From assembly GCA_013361525.1 (NCBI GenBank), contig JABFXY010000090.1:1-33824 (forward strand): a stretch of DNA of 33,824 nt, given 5' to 3'. Made by a program: the position numbers and the translations under genes. This document shows positions 1-8,889 of the stretch, piece by piece. How positions within the stretch are numbered: the stretch's first letter is position 1; the number at the start of each line of letters is the position of its first letter. The stretch is from Polyangiaceae bacterium. Its GTDB lineage: Bacteria; Myxococcota_A; Polyangia; Polyangiales; Polyangiaceae. The notes under the pieces are model-generated. The model did not search any database and was not told the DNA's origin. It was given only the letters and a program-made list of their open reading frames with translations.

Positions 1-165
1 GAAACCAACGAGCGCGATTCGGCTCGAGCAGCCCGACTTGCACTGTGGCCAGGCGCCATGCCAGCCTGCGGCGGCCCTCGAATCGTGATGCAAGCCATGC
101 CTCCTTGCCCAAACGCGGCTGCTTGCGTGTCCAAGGGTCGTAACGCGATCGAAAAGGAGGCTTAC

Positions 166-921
166 ATGACACGGCTCATCGCGAACGCCCCTGCGGCCCT
201 CGCTCTTTCTCTCGTGTGTATGGCTGCGGCTTGCGACCCCCAGACCGGCGATGCCTACAAAGGCGAGCCGCTCGCCACGCTCGAGGGGAAAATTCAGGTC
301 GCGGACGACGCGACACCGCCCGATGAGGCAGCCGTCGCCGCCATCGTCTGGCACACGTTCTACGAGAACGACGGCGAAGCGACCTCCGAAGCGGTCGATG
401 TCGGCGGCACGTTTCCGGCAGACTTCACACTGCAGCTCTTCGAGCCCCCGCCGCCCGAAGCTTTCAACGAGTGGTCGGAAGGCAGCGGCGACCCTCACTT
501 GTTCGCGATCGGATACATCGGCGTTCTTCCGCAAAGCGCGCTAGCCCTCACGGACCAGCAGGCCGTTTGGGAAGTCGCATACGGCGTGGAGAGCAACTTC
601 ATGATCACGTACGCCGACGAATTCGTCGCCGAAGAGCAGACGGAAGGCGTGTTCCCCGGCGGCGTTCAACCCGGATACCAGCTGTGGAGCGTCGTCTACG
701 TCGACAACTCCGCCGCCGAAGCGTGCTGGGAGCCGTTCAACGAATGCATCGAGCCCTGCGGCGAGGAGCAAGCGTGCTTCGACGCTTGTTTCGCGGCGCA
801 CGATCCCACTGGTTGCCCCGAATTCGCCGAGGGGCACGACACCTTCGAGCCGGCCGATATCGAGGCCGAACAGCTGTCGATCGTGCTCGGCGGGGAGATC
901 GAGCTTCCGAACTGGTTCTGA
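166..921 (+). CDS. Cys-rich lipoprotein, first gene of the sigma/caspase operon
   Basis: This is a predicted 251-residue lipoprotein of unknown function. The start at 166 is chosen because a strong AAGGAGG ribosome site lies at 154-160; an upstream in-frame ATG at 58 has no such site. The N-terminus is a signal peptide ending in a lipobox (MAAAC, Cys23), so the mature protein should be lipid-anchored in the envelope. The middle is acidic and proline-rich. The C-terminal third holds a cysteine cluster (roughly residues 188-216) with spacing typical of small disulfide-bonded myxobacterial domains. The stop is only 4 bases before the sigma factor start, so it is probably co-transcribed with the sigma/anti-sigma/caspase genes and could be a sensor or a target of that system (inference). 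I do not recognise a named family. Confidence 0.8.
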   Translation: MTRLIANAPAALALSLVCMAAACDPQTGDAYKGEPLATLEGKIQVADDATPPDEAAVAAIVWHTFYENDGEATSEAVDVGGTFPADFTLQLFEPPPPEAFNEWSEGSGDPHLFAIGYIGVLPQSALALTDQQAVWEVAYGVESNFMITYADEFVAEEQTEGVFPGGVQPGYQLWSVVYVDNSAAEACWEPFNECIEPCGEEQACFDACFAAHDPTGCPEFAEGHDTFEPADIEAEQLSIVLGGEIELPNWF

Positions 922-925
922 GATC

Positions 926-1399
926 GTGGACGCGCGCGAGCTCGAGTCGATCTACCGCCGATATGGACCCATCGTGGTCCGTCGTGCATCGGCCATCCTC
1001 GGCAACCGACAGGATGCCGAGGAGCTCGCGCAGGATCTCTTCGAGTCGTTCCTCGCGAAGCCGCCCGCGTTCGAAGGGCGTTCGTCGATCCTCACCTACC
1101 TCTACAAGACGACGACGAACCGCGCGCTGAACATCCTGCGCGACGGACGCAATCGACGGCGGCTTCTCGAGGAAAACGTCGTCGACGGCCCTCCCGGCGA
1201 AACACCCGAGGCACGCGTCCTCGCGTCGCAGGTCCTCGCAAACCTCCCGGAAGAGCTCGCGCAAGCGGCCGTCTATGCGTTCGTCGACGGTATGTCGCAC
1301 GCCGAGATCGCCGAGATCCTCGGATGTTCGCGCCGCCATGTCGGTGACTTGCTCCAGCGAGTCACCGCTCGTTTCTCGCCGATCGAGGAGGCGTCATGA
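926..1399 (+). CDS. ECF-type RNA polymerase sigma factor
   Basis: A 157-residue extracytoplasmic-function sigma factor that would direct RNA polymerase to a small set of promoters. Region 2 spans about residues 8-73, with the DAEELAQDLFESFL core helix at 30-43 and the -10-recognition helix YLYKTTTNRALNILR at 58-72. Region 4 spans about 105-150 and ends in a helix-turn-helix (HAEIAEILGCSRRHVGDLL, 125-143). No other domain is present, which is normal for the family. The start is a GTG 4 bases after the lipoprotein stop. The stop overlaps the next gene's ATG as ATGA (1396-1399), which implies translational coupling to the anti-sigma factor. The gene is probably controlled by that membrane protein and may activate its own operon; I could not identify an ECF-type promoter with confidence. 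Confidence 0.9.
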   Translation: MDARELESIYRRYGPIVVRRASAILGNRQDAEELAQDLFESFLAKPPAFEGRSSILTYLYKTTTNRALNILRDGRNRRRLLEENVVDGPPGETPEARVLASQVLANLPEELAQAAVYAFVDGMSHAEIAEILGCSRRHVGDLLQRVTARFSPIEEAS

Positions 1400-2184
1400 C
1401 CCTTGTCTCACGTCGAGTCGGCGACGACTGCGTCTCCGACAAAGTTTTGGACGAGCTCCACCTCGAGCTGCTCGATGCTCCCGAGGCGGAGCGTGTCGAA
1501 CAGCACCTCGCCGCGTGTGATGTCTGCGCGGGGCGCCGTCTATCCCTCACGAACCTCCGCTCCGATATCGAGCGGGAGCTGCCGCCGCTCCGGATCGGCA
1601 TTCGAGCGGCAACACCGTTCCGGACCCGCGCGTTCGAACGCGGGTTTGCTCCTCTGGTCGTCGGTGCGCTCGCGCTCGCGGCCGCGACGACGATGATGAT
1701 CGCGACGAACGAGCGCCACACCGGAGGCTCGTCTTCGGGGCCGCCCACAGGCTCCTCGGACCAGGCGGGGATTCGGACCAAAGGATCGTTGTACGAGCTC
1801 GCTGCAACCGTCGAGCGAGGTGGCCATCAGTTTCGCGTCGTCAGCAGCGATGTGGTTCGCGTCGGCGATCGCATTCAACTGTCGTATTCGACGCCGAGCG
1901 GCGTGCACCTCTACCTTCTCGGCACCGACGGAACGGGTGAGCTTCGCCGGTATTTCCCCGAAGCGTCGAGGAGCGCGCGCGTGGAGGAGGGACGCGAAGT
2001 CGAGCTGCCATTCAGCTTGGTGCTCGACGACGCGCCCGGGCCCGAGCACTTCATCGGATTCTTCTGTCAGAGCCCGACGGCCTTCGATTTGCTCGAGAAC
2101 CGCGCCCGAGAGGTTGCGTCGAGTCTCGGGGGTACCGTTGTCGCGGGCTGCGCCGAAGTGCAGCTGGAGCTCGCGAAGCAATGA
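1396..2184 (+). CDS. Membrane anti-sigma factor with zinc-finger motif and DUF4384-like outer domain
   Basis: A 262-residue predicted anti-sigma factor. The cytoplasmic N-terminus carries the ZAS-type zinc motif H-x3-C-x2-C (His37, Cys41, Cys44), which in the family clamps an ECF sigma factor. One membrane helix follows at about 84-104. The outer part (about 135-225) looks like DUF4384: a 'GDRIQLSYSTPSGVHLYLL' stretch, then a 'LRRYFPEA' segment. DUF4384 is often found fused to or beside caspase-family proteases, and here the next gene is such a protease. Its ATG overlaps the sigma gene stop, and its stop overlaps the caspase start (ATGA, 2181-2184). The inferred role is to hold the sigma factor at the inner membrane until an envelope signal or cleavage releases it. 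The DUF4384 call is by eye. Confidence 0.85.
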   Translation: MTLVSRRVGDDCVSDKVLDELHLELLDAPEAERVEQHLAACDVCAGRRLSLTNLRSDIERELPPLRIGIRAATPFRTRAFERGFAPLVVGALALAAATTMMIATNERHTGGSSSGPPTGSSDQAGIRTKGSLYELAATVERGGHQFRVVSSDVVRVGDRIQLSYSTPSGVHLYLLGTDGTGELRRYFPEASRSARVEEGREVELPFSLVLDDAPGPEHFIGFFCQSPTAFDLLENRAREVASSLGGTVVAGCAEVQLELAKQ

Positions 2185-3764
2185 TCCGTAAGTGGGTATC
2201 CCGCGCGCTCGCGGCGCCGTTTGCGTTTGCTGTGGTCGGTGTCGCCGCCGATGCCGAGGCCGGGGTTCAACGCTTTGCGGTCATCATCGGCAACAACGAA
2301 GGAGCCGCCGGCGAGCCGACGCTCAAGTTTGCAGAGCAGGACGCGTCGAAAATGCGCGACGTCCTGAAGGACCTCGGCGGGTTCCCGGCGGCGAACATCA
2401 CACTCTTACAAGGCGAGTCCGCGGACGAAGCGCGAAAGGCGATCGCGATCGCGAATGAACGAATTCGGCAAATCGTCGCTACCCCCGACGAACAAGCCGT
2501 CTTGGTTCTGTATTACTCCGGCCACGCGGACGCGACGAACCTCCACCTCGGCACGAGCACGCTCGAGGTTCGTGAGCTCGAGCAGCTCGCGCGAGGCTCG
2601 GCCGCGAACGTGCGGCTCGTCGTGGTCGACGCTTGTCGATCTGGCGCGCTCACACGTGTCAAAGGTGGAAAAAAGGCTCCTCCGGTGGCGGTGCGAACCG
2701 ACACGGGGCTCGCAGGGCAAGGGGCCATTTTCATGACCGCGAGCGCAGCGGGTGAAGACGCTCAAGAGTCGGACGCTCTCCAAGGCTCCTTCTTTACCCA
2801 TTACCTCGTATCCGGTTTACGCGGCGCCGCGGACAAAGACGGCGATGGGCAAATCACCATCGACGAGCTCTACGAGCACGCGGAGGAGTCGACGGTCCGC
2901 GCCACGAGCACGAGCTTGGCCGGTACCCAGCACCCTACGTTCCGCTTCGAGATGCGTGGGCGCTCGCCCCTCGTTCTGTCGTCGCCGGGATCGGCCTCCA
3001 ATGCGGGCCAGCTGCGCTTTCCCTCCGGCAAGACCTACCTCGTCATGGTCGGAGGCTCGAACGGCCCCGTCCTCACCGAAGTATCGGATACCGCGGCCAT
3101 GCGCACCGTCGCGCTACGACCGGGGAAATACTTCGTTCGCGCGCGCGCGACGGATCACCTGCTCGAGGGGACGGTCGAGGTGAAGGCCACCTCGACCGTC
3201 GATGTGAGCGACGACATGTTGTCGAGGGCGACGTACGCGCGGCTCGCGCGCAAAGGCGAAGGAACCGTCACCCTCGCGCATGGTCCCTTTGCGGCCTATA
3301 CGTTTCGCACGAACATCGTGGACGGTGGCTCGCTCTGCCATGGCGGAACGTTGGGCTACGCGTTCGCACCTCGTTATCTGGAGGTCGCGGTCGCCACGAC
3401 CCTTTGCCGCGGAGGGTTCGAGAACGAATACCTCGAGGCGATCCAAGACGAGCTCGGCGGAACCGTCGCCGCCTCGTATGTGTTCGACGTGCCCGTCGTC
3501 TCGTTTGGTCTCGGCATTCGTGGCGGCGGCGGTGTGCTCCACGAGACCTTCACGACACGTGGTAGAGCTCCCGATCGAACAACGGGGTTCGGGAGCGTCG
3601 GCCTCGTCGGCGGCGCGTCGATCGACGTCGGCGAAGGCTTTCATTTCGATGCCAGCGCCGCTGCGGAGACTTATTTCTTTCTCGGTGAAAACGAAGAAGG
3701 TGAATCCGGCATCCATGCCAGGTTCACCTTTCGTCCTTCGTTCGGTCTCGGCAAATGGTTTTGA
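2181..3764 (+). CDS. Exported caspase-like protease with barrel-like C-terminal domain
   Basis: A 527-residue protein with a signal peptide (about 1-27) and a caspase-family (Peptidase C14) domain at about 30-255. The catalytic pair is intact: His115 in YYSGHAD and Cys152 in VVDACRSG. An EF-hand-like loop, DKDGDGQITIDE (218-229), lies near the end of the protease domain and could bind calcium. About 100 residues of beta-rich linker follow. The last 150 residues consist of alternating hydrophobic/polar strands and glycine-rich turns, ending in a terminal Phe (GLGKWF), as in outer-membrane beta-barrels. The start overlaps the anti-sigma stop. The likely role is a protease or signalling protein in the periplasm or outer membrane, coupled to the upstream sigma/anti-sigma pair (inference). 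The barrel assignment is less certain than the protease. Confidence 0.88.
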   Translation: MIRKWVSRALAAPFAFAVVGVAADAEAGVQRFAVIIGNNEGAAGEPTLKFAEQDASKMRDVLKDLGGFPAANITLLQGESADEARKAIAIANERIRQIVATPDEQAVLVLYYSGHADATNLHLGTSTLEVRELEQLARGSAANVRLVVVDACRSGALTRVKGGKKAPPVAVRTDTGLAGQGAIFMTASAAGEDAQESDALQGSFFTHYLVSGLRGAADKDGDGQITIDELYEHAEESTVRATSTSLAGTQHPTFRFEMRGRSPLVLSSPGSASNAGQLRFPSGKTYLVMVGGSNGPVLTEVSDTAAMRTVALRPGKYFVRARATDHLLEGTVEVKATSTVDVSDDMLSRATYARLARKGEGTVTLAHGPFAAYTFRTNIVDGGSLCHGGTLGYAFAPRYLEVAVATTLCRGGFENEYLEAIQDELGGTVAASYVFDVPVVSFGLGIRGGGGVLHETFTTRGRAPDRTTGFGSVGLVGGASIDVGEGFHFDASAAAETYFFLGENEEGESGIHARFTFRPSFGLGKWF

Positions 3765-3768
3765 TGGT

Positions 3769-4458
3769 CTAGGGCGAGCCGGACGCTGCTTGCGCGCACC
3801 GCTGAATGCGGTACGAGCCATCGAGGCTGTACACGATGGGCCGGTCTTCCTCGTCCCAATCGAGCACGCATAGATTCGTGATTTGGACGGTCATGCCCGT
3901 ATCGTCGAGGGAGAGGACCTCGAGGTGGCTGGGCTCCTCGTCTTCGTAGTAGTCGGCGTTGCAATCGCCGCTGCTTCCTCCGCCCCAGCTCAATTCTGCG
4001 CCGAGCGGCTCCGGCCAGATGTGTTGGCTGTCCACCGTCGCGAGAATGCAATCGGGGCATTCGATCGCAGTGTTCGCAAAGTCGAACATCTTTCCCGCCG
4101 CGAGCCCGTCGTTCGGGAGCGTCAGCCAGATGTTCCAGGCAAAGCCTTCGTCCGTGCCCAACACGTCGGCATATGGCGCGTCGAAGAGCATGCACTGTTC
4201 GGGGTCGAAGCTGCGAATGTAGACCTCGAAGTCCTCTGCTTCGAACTCTCCTCCTTCGATCTCCAAGCCGATCGGGCGCATCACGCCGACGCCCATTTCG
4301 CCCGTTGCGGTCTCCGCGTCCTGCTGCGCGTCGACCACATTTGCGCCCCCGTCCTCTTCTCCATCGTCGGTTGCGTTGCATGCGAACCACGACCCTGCGA
4401 GCACTCCCAACGCAAATAGACGCGCTCCGCCACGCAGCCAGTATCGATCTGTTCCCAT
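3769..4458 (-). CDS. Acidic lipoprotein of unknown function
   Basis: A predicted lipoprotein of 229 residues, convergent with the caspase gene and ending only 4 bases from it. The open frame runs 70 codons further upstream, to 4668, but that extension translates the inverted repeat at 4545-4642 into Lys/Glu-rich and Leu-rich nonsense. The start at 4458 gives a proper signal peptide with a lipobox-like SWFAC. The mature part begins with an Asp/Glu/Gly-rich spacer and contains several cysteines, including CPDC, plus a 'WNIWLTLPND' strand. No family is recognised. A short hairpin, CCTTTCG/CGAAAGG (4469-4491), lies in the untranslated leader. Confidence 0.78.
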   Translation of the reverse strand: MGTDRYWLRGGARLFALGVLAGSWFACNATDDGEEDGGANVVDAQQDAETATGEMGVGVMRPIGLEIEGGEFEAEDFEVYIRSFDPEQCMLFDAPYADVLGTDEGFAWNIWLTLPNDGLAAGKMFDFANTAIECPDCILATVDSQHIWPEPLGAELSWGGGSSGDCNADYYEDEEPSHLEVLSLDDTGMTVQITNLCVLDWDEEDRPIVYSLDGSYRIQRCAQAASGSP

Positions 4459-4544
4459 CGACCGAAACCCTTTCGCTGAATCCTCGAAAGGTTGGACACG
4501 CAGCGACGGGCGAACGGGCACGCCAAACTCGAGCAAAGGAGAGC

Positions 4545-4642
4545 TCGCCAAGGGCGCCAAAAGCAGAAAGAGGAAGAAGAGAAGGGTGTAAACCCTCTCT
4601 CCTTCCTCCTCTTTCTCCTTCTGCCCTTGGCGCCCTTGGCGA
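4545..4642. repeat. Long imperfect inverted repeat with purine-rich arms
   Basis: A 98-bp dyad element lies between the lipoprotein start (4458) and the sucD stop (4687). The outer 16 bases, TCGCCAAGGGCGCCAA at 4545-4560, pair perfectly with 4627-4642. Inside, an A/G-rich arm (about 4561-4586) faces a C/T-rich arm (about 4593-4626) with a few bulges, leaving a small loop near 4587-4592. It could end transcription of sucCD, or be a dispersed palindromic element of the type scattered between genes in large genomes. There are no flanking target duplications or coding content that I could see. Confidence 0.75.
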
Positions 4643-4686
4643 CCCCTCTCGAAGTCTCGCCGGGGCATGGCGCCGCGGAGGCGAGG

Positions 4687-5577
<891 letters not shown>

Positions 5578-5588
5578 GTGCCTCTCAC

Positions 5589-6776
5589 CTACGCCTTGAT
5601 GGCCGCGACAATCTTCTGAGCACCGTCGGCCATCGACGACGCGCTTTGAATTTTGAGCCCGCTCTCGTCGAGGATCCGACGTCCCGCTTCGACGTTCGTT
5701 CCTTCGAGGCGGACGACGAGCGGCACCTTGAGGCCGAGCTCTTTCGTCGCGGCGACGACACCGTTCGCGACGATGTCGCAACGCATGATGCCGCCGAAGA
5801 TGTTCACGAAGATCCCCTTCACGCCGGGGTCGGAGAGGATCATGCGGAAGGCCTGCGTGACCTGCTCCTGCGAGGCGCCGCCGCCGACGTCGAGGAAGTT
5901 CGCGGGCTCGCCGCCATAGTGCTTGATGATGTCCATCGTCGCCATCGCGAGGCCCGCGCCGTTGACGAGACATCCGATGTTGCCGTGGAGCGAGACGTAG
6001 CTGAGGCCGACCTTCTTCGCCTCGAGCTCGACCGGATCCTCCTCGTCGGGATCGCGCAGCTCCGCGAAGAGCGTCTTGTGGCGGAACTCGGCGTTGTCGT
6101 CGAAGGTGACCTTGCCGTCGAGCGCGACGACATTGCCCTGCTTGGTGACGAGCAGCGGGTTCACCTCGACCAGCGAGCAATCCTCACCGACGAAGCACTT
6201 GTACATGCCCTCGGCGAGCTTCGCGAACGAGGCGAACGTCTCCTTCTTGTCGGCGAGGCCGAGGAAGTAGGCGAGCTTGCGGATCTGGTACGGCGCGAGG
6301 CCGAGGAGCGGATCGATGTGGACCGTGAGGATCTTCTCGGGGTGGCTCTCGGCGACCTCTTCGATGTCCATGCCGCCCTCACGCGACGCGATGACCGCGA
6401 TGCGGCGCGCCTCGCGATCGACGAGCATCGCGAAGTACATCTCGCGATCGATGTCGAGGCCCTGCTCGACGTAGATGCGGCGGACCTTCTGCCCTTCGGG
6501 GCCGGTCTGCTTCGTCACGAGCTGCATGCCGAGGATCTTCTCGGCGACCGCTTTCGCGTCCTCCGGGCCGCCCTTCGCCAGCTTCACGCCGCCGCCCTTG
6601 CCGCGGCCACCGGCGTGGATCTGCGCTTTGATGACGACGACCTGGTTACCGGTCTGGTCGATCAGCTTCTTGGCGATCGCGGGGACCTCGTCGACGTTGA
6701 AGGCCGCTTGTCCCTCGGGGACCGCGATGCCGTAGCGCCGGAAGACCTGCTTGGCTTGGTACTCGTGGATCTTCAT
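5589..6776 (-). CDS. sucC: Succinyl-CoA synthetase, beta subunit
   Basis: A 395-residue protein of normal length for the beta subunit. It starts MKIHEYQAKQVFRRYGIAV, the family's hallmark N-terminus. An ATP-grasp domain follows, with the nucleotide-binding loop GGRGKGGGVKLA near residues 52-63 and the acidic metal site in 'SLVEVNPLLV'. The C-terminal ligase domain carries LVNGAGLAMATMD and the GGASQEQV segment. It works with SucD in the TCA cycle and provides the nucleotide site. It is first in the sucCD operon. The upstream 98 bases (6777-6874) separate it from a divergent lipoprotein gene and should contain both promoters, though none stands out. No malate dehydrogenase or other TCA gene lies next to it. 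Confidence 0.97.
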   Translation of the reverse strand: MKIHEYQAKQVFRRYGIAVPEGQAAFNVDEVPAIAKKLIDQTGNQVVVIKAQIHAGGRGKGGGVKLAKGGPEDAKAVAEKILGMQLVTKQTGPEGQKVRRIYVEQGLDIDREMYFAMLVDREARRIAVIASREGGMDIEEVAESHPEKILTVHIDPLLGLAPYQIRKLAYFLGLADKKETFASFAKLAEGMYKCFVGEDCSLVEVNPLLVTKQGNVVALDGKVTFDDNAEFRHKTLFAELRDPDEEDPVELEAKKVGLSYVSLHGNIGCLVNGAGLAMATMDIIKHYGGEPANFLDVGGGASQEQVTQAFRMILSDPGVKGIFVNIFGGIMRCDIVANGVVAATKELGLKVPLVVRLEGTNVEAGRRILDESGLKIQSASSMADGAQKIVAAIKA

Positions 6777-6874
6777 GCTCGGGCCGGGGACGCTACCACA
6801 ACGCGACGCGGACGTGCCGCGCGAGGCCTTCGGCGCGTGGCGTCAACGAAGCCTTCGTGGTCTATCTGTGGCAT

Positions 6875-7855
6875 ATGCCGCGCGTGCGACGCGTTTGGCT
6901 CGGGTTTTTGTGCCTGATCGGTGTCAGCGGGGGATGCGAGCCGAGGCCGGAGATCGAGCGCCCCGAGCGCCCTCGGCCTACCGCCGTTCGGCCGGTCGCC
7001 TCCGTTGAGCCTGCTCACATACCCGGCACCATCGCGTCCGAATCGAACACGCCCTCCGCCGAGGAAAGCCCGTGCCCCTCGGACATGATCCTCGTCGACA
7101 CGAGCGTCTGCCCGGAGGCGCGCCGTCACTGTCTCAAGGACGAGTACTCGAAGGCGAACAAGATTACGATCTGTCACCGGTTCCCCGAGGCTCCTGCGAA
7201 GTGCATCGGCGGCGAGCGACGCCAGCGCTTCTGCATCGACAAGTTCGAGGCGCCGAACCGCGAAGGGGCCCGCGCGCCGGTGATGGTCGACTTCTACGAC
7301 GCGATGGCGCTCTGTACCGAGAAGGGCAAACGCCTCTGCTGGGAGACGGAGTGGATCGCGGCGTGTGAGGGCCCGGACAAGCTGCCGTTTCCTTATGGAT
7401 ACGTGCGCGATCCGAAGAAGTGCAACATCGACAACTTCTATATCAAGCCGAGCCTCGAGAAGTTCTACGACACCGATACGCGCATCAGCGGGCCCGAGCT
7501 CTTGCGCCTCGATCAAGGTGTCGCGAGCGGTGCAAAACCCGATTGCAAGAGCGGCTTCGACGTCCACGATCAGACGGGCAACGTCGACGAGTGGGTCATG
7601 CTCGAGAAGAAGCGCGGCAAGGGCGGTTGGGCCGGTTTGAAAGGCGGAGCGTGGGGCCACGTTCGCAATGCGTGCCGCCCAGTGACGACCAGCCACGCGC
7701 CCGAGTTCACCTACTACAACATCTCGTATCGCTGCTGCGCAGACGCGAAGCCGGACGAAGCAGGCGGTGAGCCGCTCTGGAAGCCGCCGCCGATCCCCGC
7801 GAACAAGAAGCCTGCGAGCCGCGTGTTCCGCGGTTGGACGCCGCCGTCCAAATGA
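6875..7855 (+). CDS. Lipoprotein with formylglycine-generating-enzyme-like (SUMF1) fold, probably not catalytic
   Basis: A predicted 326-residue lipoprotein: short signal peptide, lipobox SGGC (Cys21), proline-rich linker to about residue 70, then an FGE-sulfatase/SUMF1-like domain. Family signs are FCIDKFEAPN, 'MALCTEKGKRLCWETEWIAAC', 'VHDQTGNVDEWV' and 'GLKGGAWGHVRNACRP' near the C-terminus. True formylglycine-generating enzymes have two active-site cysteines after the GGS/A motif; here the first position appears to be His, and only the second (Cys267) remains. That argues against formylglycine formation and for a structural, binding or different enzymatic role. Many extra cysteines suggest disulfides. 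The ATG at 6875 is preferred over a GTG at 6857 because it gives a cleaner signal peptide. Its stop overlaps the next gene's start (ATGA, 7852-7855). Confidence 0.85.
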   Translation: MPRVRRVWLGFLCLIGVSGGCEPRPEIERPERPRPTAVRPVASVEPAHIPGTIASESNTPSAEESPCPSDMILVDTSVCPEARRHCLKDEYSKANKITICHRFPEAPAKCIGGERRQRFCIDKFEAPNREGARAPVMVDFYDAMALCTEKGKRLCWETEWIAACEGPDKLPFPYGYVRDPKKCNIDNFYIKPSLEKFYDTDTRISGPELLRLDQGVASGAKPDCKSGFDVHDQTGNVDEWVMLEKKRGKGGWAGLKGGAWGHVRNACRPVTTSHAPEFTYYNISYRCCADAKPDEAGGEPLWKPPPIPANKKPASRVFRGWTPPSK

Positions 7856-8886
7856 CGGACCTCGAAGAACGCGTGTTCCTCGAAGCGATCCTGGATGCGC
7901 CGGACGACGATACGCCTCGCCACGTTTATGCCGATTGGCTGCACTGGCGCGGGGACATTCGCGGTGAGCTCATCGCGGTTCAGCTTCGTATTGCGAACCT
8001 CGGAGCCGAGGGGCCGGTTACGGAGGAATCGTTTCAGCTTCGCGCGCGTGAAGCCGAGATCCTCGACCGGCATGGCACCGAGCTGCTCGGGCCGCTCCAA
8101 GGTGTCGTGCGGCGGGCGGTGTACCGTCGCGGCTTCCTCTCGGAGTGCCTTTGCTCCGGGCGCCTCGACGTCGATTCGATCGCCGACAATCCGCGCTGGT
8201 CGACCGTCGAGACGCTCGAGTACGAAGCTGTAGCGGACCATCCTGTTCTTCCGCGGCGAAGCGTCTTTCGATCGCTCCGGCGAGTCGGCGGCATTACTTG
8301 GAAGAGCGCCGCGATCTACGCGTGCGACTCGGAGCTCGCGCCGATCGATCACCTGTTGATCGATGAATACCGGCACCCGAGCCGGGACATGCTCAATCTG
8401 GTTGCGACGCGGCCCGGCCTAGCGGCGCTTCGACGCATCGACCTTGGCGCAGGCCCGGGACGTGGCGTCGAGAACCATTACGCGCCCCACATCCTTTGGC
8501 AGCTGCGCGACCGAATCGAAGTCCTCGGTATCGAAGACGTCCCCGAGTCGCTCGGAGCGTGGATTGAATGGTTCGTCGAACAGCAGGGCCTTCAAGGGAT
8601 CGTTCTCGGTATGGGCGCGTCCTGGCGACACGCCGTCCGCGATCCAATCGAGGTCGAGATCCGACACGGCGCACGCGCGCTCGCCGCTTACGTCCGTTAC
8701 CGGCCGAAGCCGCAACACGCCGTCGACGAGCTCATGCCCTGGCTGGTCGCGCTCGGCACGTTCGGCGCGCAGCGATTCGAAGAGGTGATCTTCGATATCC
8801 CGATCCCGGCCGACGTTCCCGATAGGCTTGCCCGTGAGATCCATGCGTGGCGAGCATGGAATCCGTTCGCTTTGCGCGCTCGCTAA
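7852..8886 (+). CDS. TIGR02996 domain-containing protein
   Basis: A 344-residue cytoplasmic-looking protein. Residues about 3-50 match the TIGR02996 'repeat-companion' domain: 'FLEAILDAPDDDTPRHVYADWLHWRGD' and 'RGELIAVQLRI', with the highly characteristic YADWL core. That domain is known mainly from Planctomycetes and Myxococcota, often ahead of leucine-rich-like repeats, and its function is not established. The remainder (about 85-340) has irregular leucine-rich stretches such as 'RPGLAALRRIDLGAG' and 'RIEVLGIEDVPESLGAWIEWF', which could be degenerate repeats. The ATG overlaps the stop of the FGE-like lipoprotein, so the two are translationally coupled although one is exported and the other is not. 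It ends 3 bases before a convergent gene. Confidence 0.85.
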   Translation: MTDLEERVFLEAILDAPDDDTPRHVYADWLHWRGDIRGELIAVQLRIANLGAEGPVTEESFQLRAREAEILDRHGTELLGPLQGVVRRAVYRRGFLSECLCSGRLDVDSIADNPRWSTVETLEYEAVADHPVLPRRSVFRSLRRVGGITWKSAAIYACDSELAPIDHLLIDEYRHPSRDMLNLVATRPGLAALRRIDLGAGPGRGVENHYAPHILWQLRDRIEVLGIEDVPESLGAWIEWFVEQQGLQGIVLGMGASWRHAVRDPIEVEIRHGARALAAYVRYRPKPQHAVDELMPWLVALGTFGAQRFEEVIFDIPIPADVPDRLAREIHAWRAWNPFALRAR

Positions 8887-8889
8887 CGG

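Noticed and set aside
5646..6917. 423-codon open frame on the plus strand across sucC
   Set aside because: It mirrors sucC in the antisense frame and has the low-complexity content of a high-GC shadow.
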